The translations under genes were made by a program, and so were the position numbers. Under the pieces are notes generated by a model. That model was given only the letters and a program-made list of their open reading frames with translations, had not been told where the DNA came from and made no database searches. From Prorocentrum cordatum (taxonomy: Eukaryota > Sar > Dinophyceae > Prorocentrales > Prorocentraceae), in NCBI GenBank assembly GCA_963575745.1, contig CAUYUJ010009535.1, positions 1 through 64,000 of the forward strand: 64,000 bases of DNA. Reading direction: 5' to 3'. Positions 63,726 through 64,000 of this stretch are shown piece after piece (the first letter of the stretch is position 1; every line of letters starts with the position of its first letter).

Positions 63726-64000
63726 CGGCGCCAGACGGGCCAAAAATCTGTCATACTGTCAAAGGGCCGCCAAATCTTTCAACTTCCGCTAGGACCCCTT
63801 CAGTGCAAGCACTGATTGGGGAATGTCTGAGCTCCCTCCGGGAAACTGCAGAACCCCCCCTTAGGGGTTGTTCGAAGTGTTTTCGGATGTTCTGGAGCCC
63901 CAGAATTGAAACCAAGACTATCTCTGAACCCCCTTGGAAAACCTTTGAAAAAACCCTCAAACACAGGAGTTTTTGAAAGGTTTGTTTGATGTTCTGGGGC

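Noticed and set aside
1-64000. Relict dinoflagellate spliced leader (CCGTAGCCATTTTGGCTC)
   Set aside because: I looked for it on both strands and did not see a copy or a long part of one.

Overview
The window looks like nuclear DNA of a dinoflagellate, probably Prorocentrum-like. It is very GC-rich and crowded with minisatellites and trinucleotide tracts. It carries TTTAGGG telomere-type units inside the sequence, genes split by short introns (some apparently GA-AG), a plastid-targeting leader with an FVAP motif, and decayed copia-like and LINE-like retroelements. There is no operon structure, no rRNA and no convincing tRNA. Genus assignment is inference from sequence character only.

The best gene is a 3'(2'),5'-bisphosphate nucleotidase (HAL2/SAL1 family) on the minus strand at about 39.7-43.9 kb. 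At least seven exons can be placed, and the metal-binding motifs GEE, DPVDGT and WDHASG are all present. Two of its introns consist almost entirely of dispersed inverted-repeat elements that recur elsewhere in the window, which is what introner transposons would produce. A sulfotransferase-like gene, whose family makes the nucleotide this phosphatase degrades, lies at 2.2-3.5 kb with at least one frame break. Other minus-strand coding signals are a hypothetical gene with one in-frame stop at the left edge (1-0.86 kb), a Trp/Gly/Ala-rich ORF (3.7-5.2 kb), a plastid-leader gene (28.1-29.1 kb), an unknown ORF (30.2-30.9 kb), a short clean ORF (33.4-33.6 kb), a C2-domain exon (46.0-46.2 kb) and several weaker exon candidates between 50 and 63 kb. 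Nearly every believable coding signal is on the minus strand, matching the one-directional gene blocks known in dinoflagellates.

Transposon remnants are a tyrosine-recombinase-like fragment (10.2-10.7 kb), a copia-like gag-protease-integrase element without reverse transcriptase (35.8-39.2 kb) and the tail of a LINE reverse transcriptase (44.3-44.9 kb). All are minus strand and all are broken.

Between genes the DNA is built from several kinds of repeat: (1) at least four MITE-like inverted-repeat families; (2) an oriented family of about 11-bp degenerate repeats reading CCCAAGAGGCCCC on the plus strand in every copy, often followed by a TCC tract and a conserved tail GGGCTGGTGGGGATACGCG; (3) a composite element of about 1.1-1.2 kb present at 24.6 and 60.6 kb with unlike simple-repeat cores; (4) long tandem arrays with units of 51, 66-73, 72, 82, 84 and 87 bp, plus two arrays whose units fold into hairpins.
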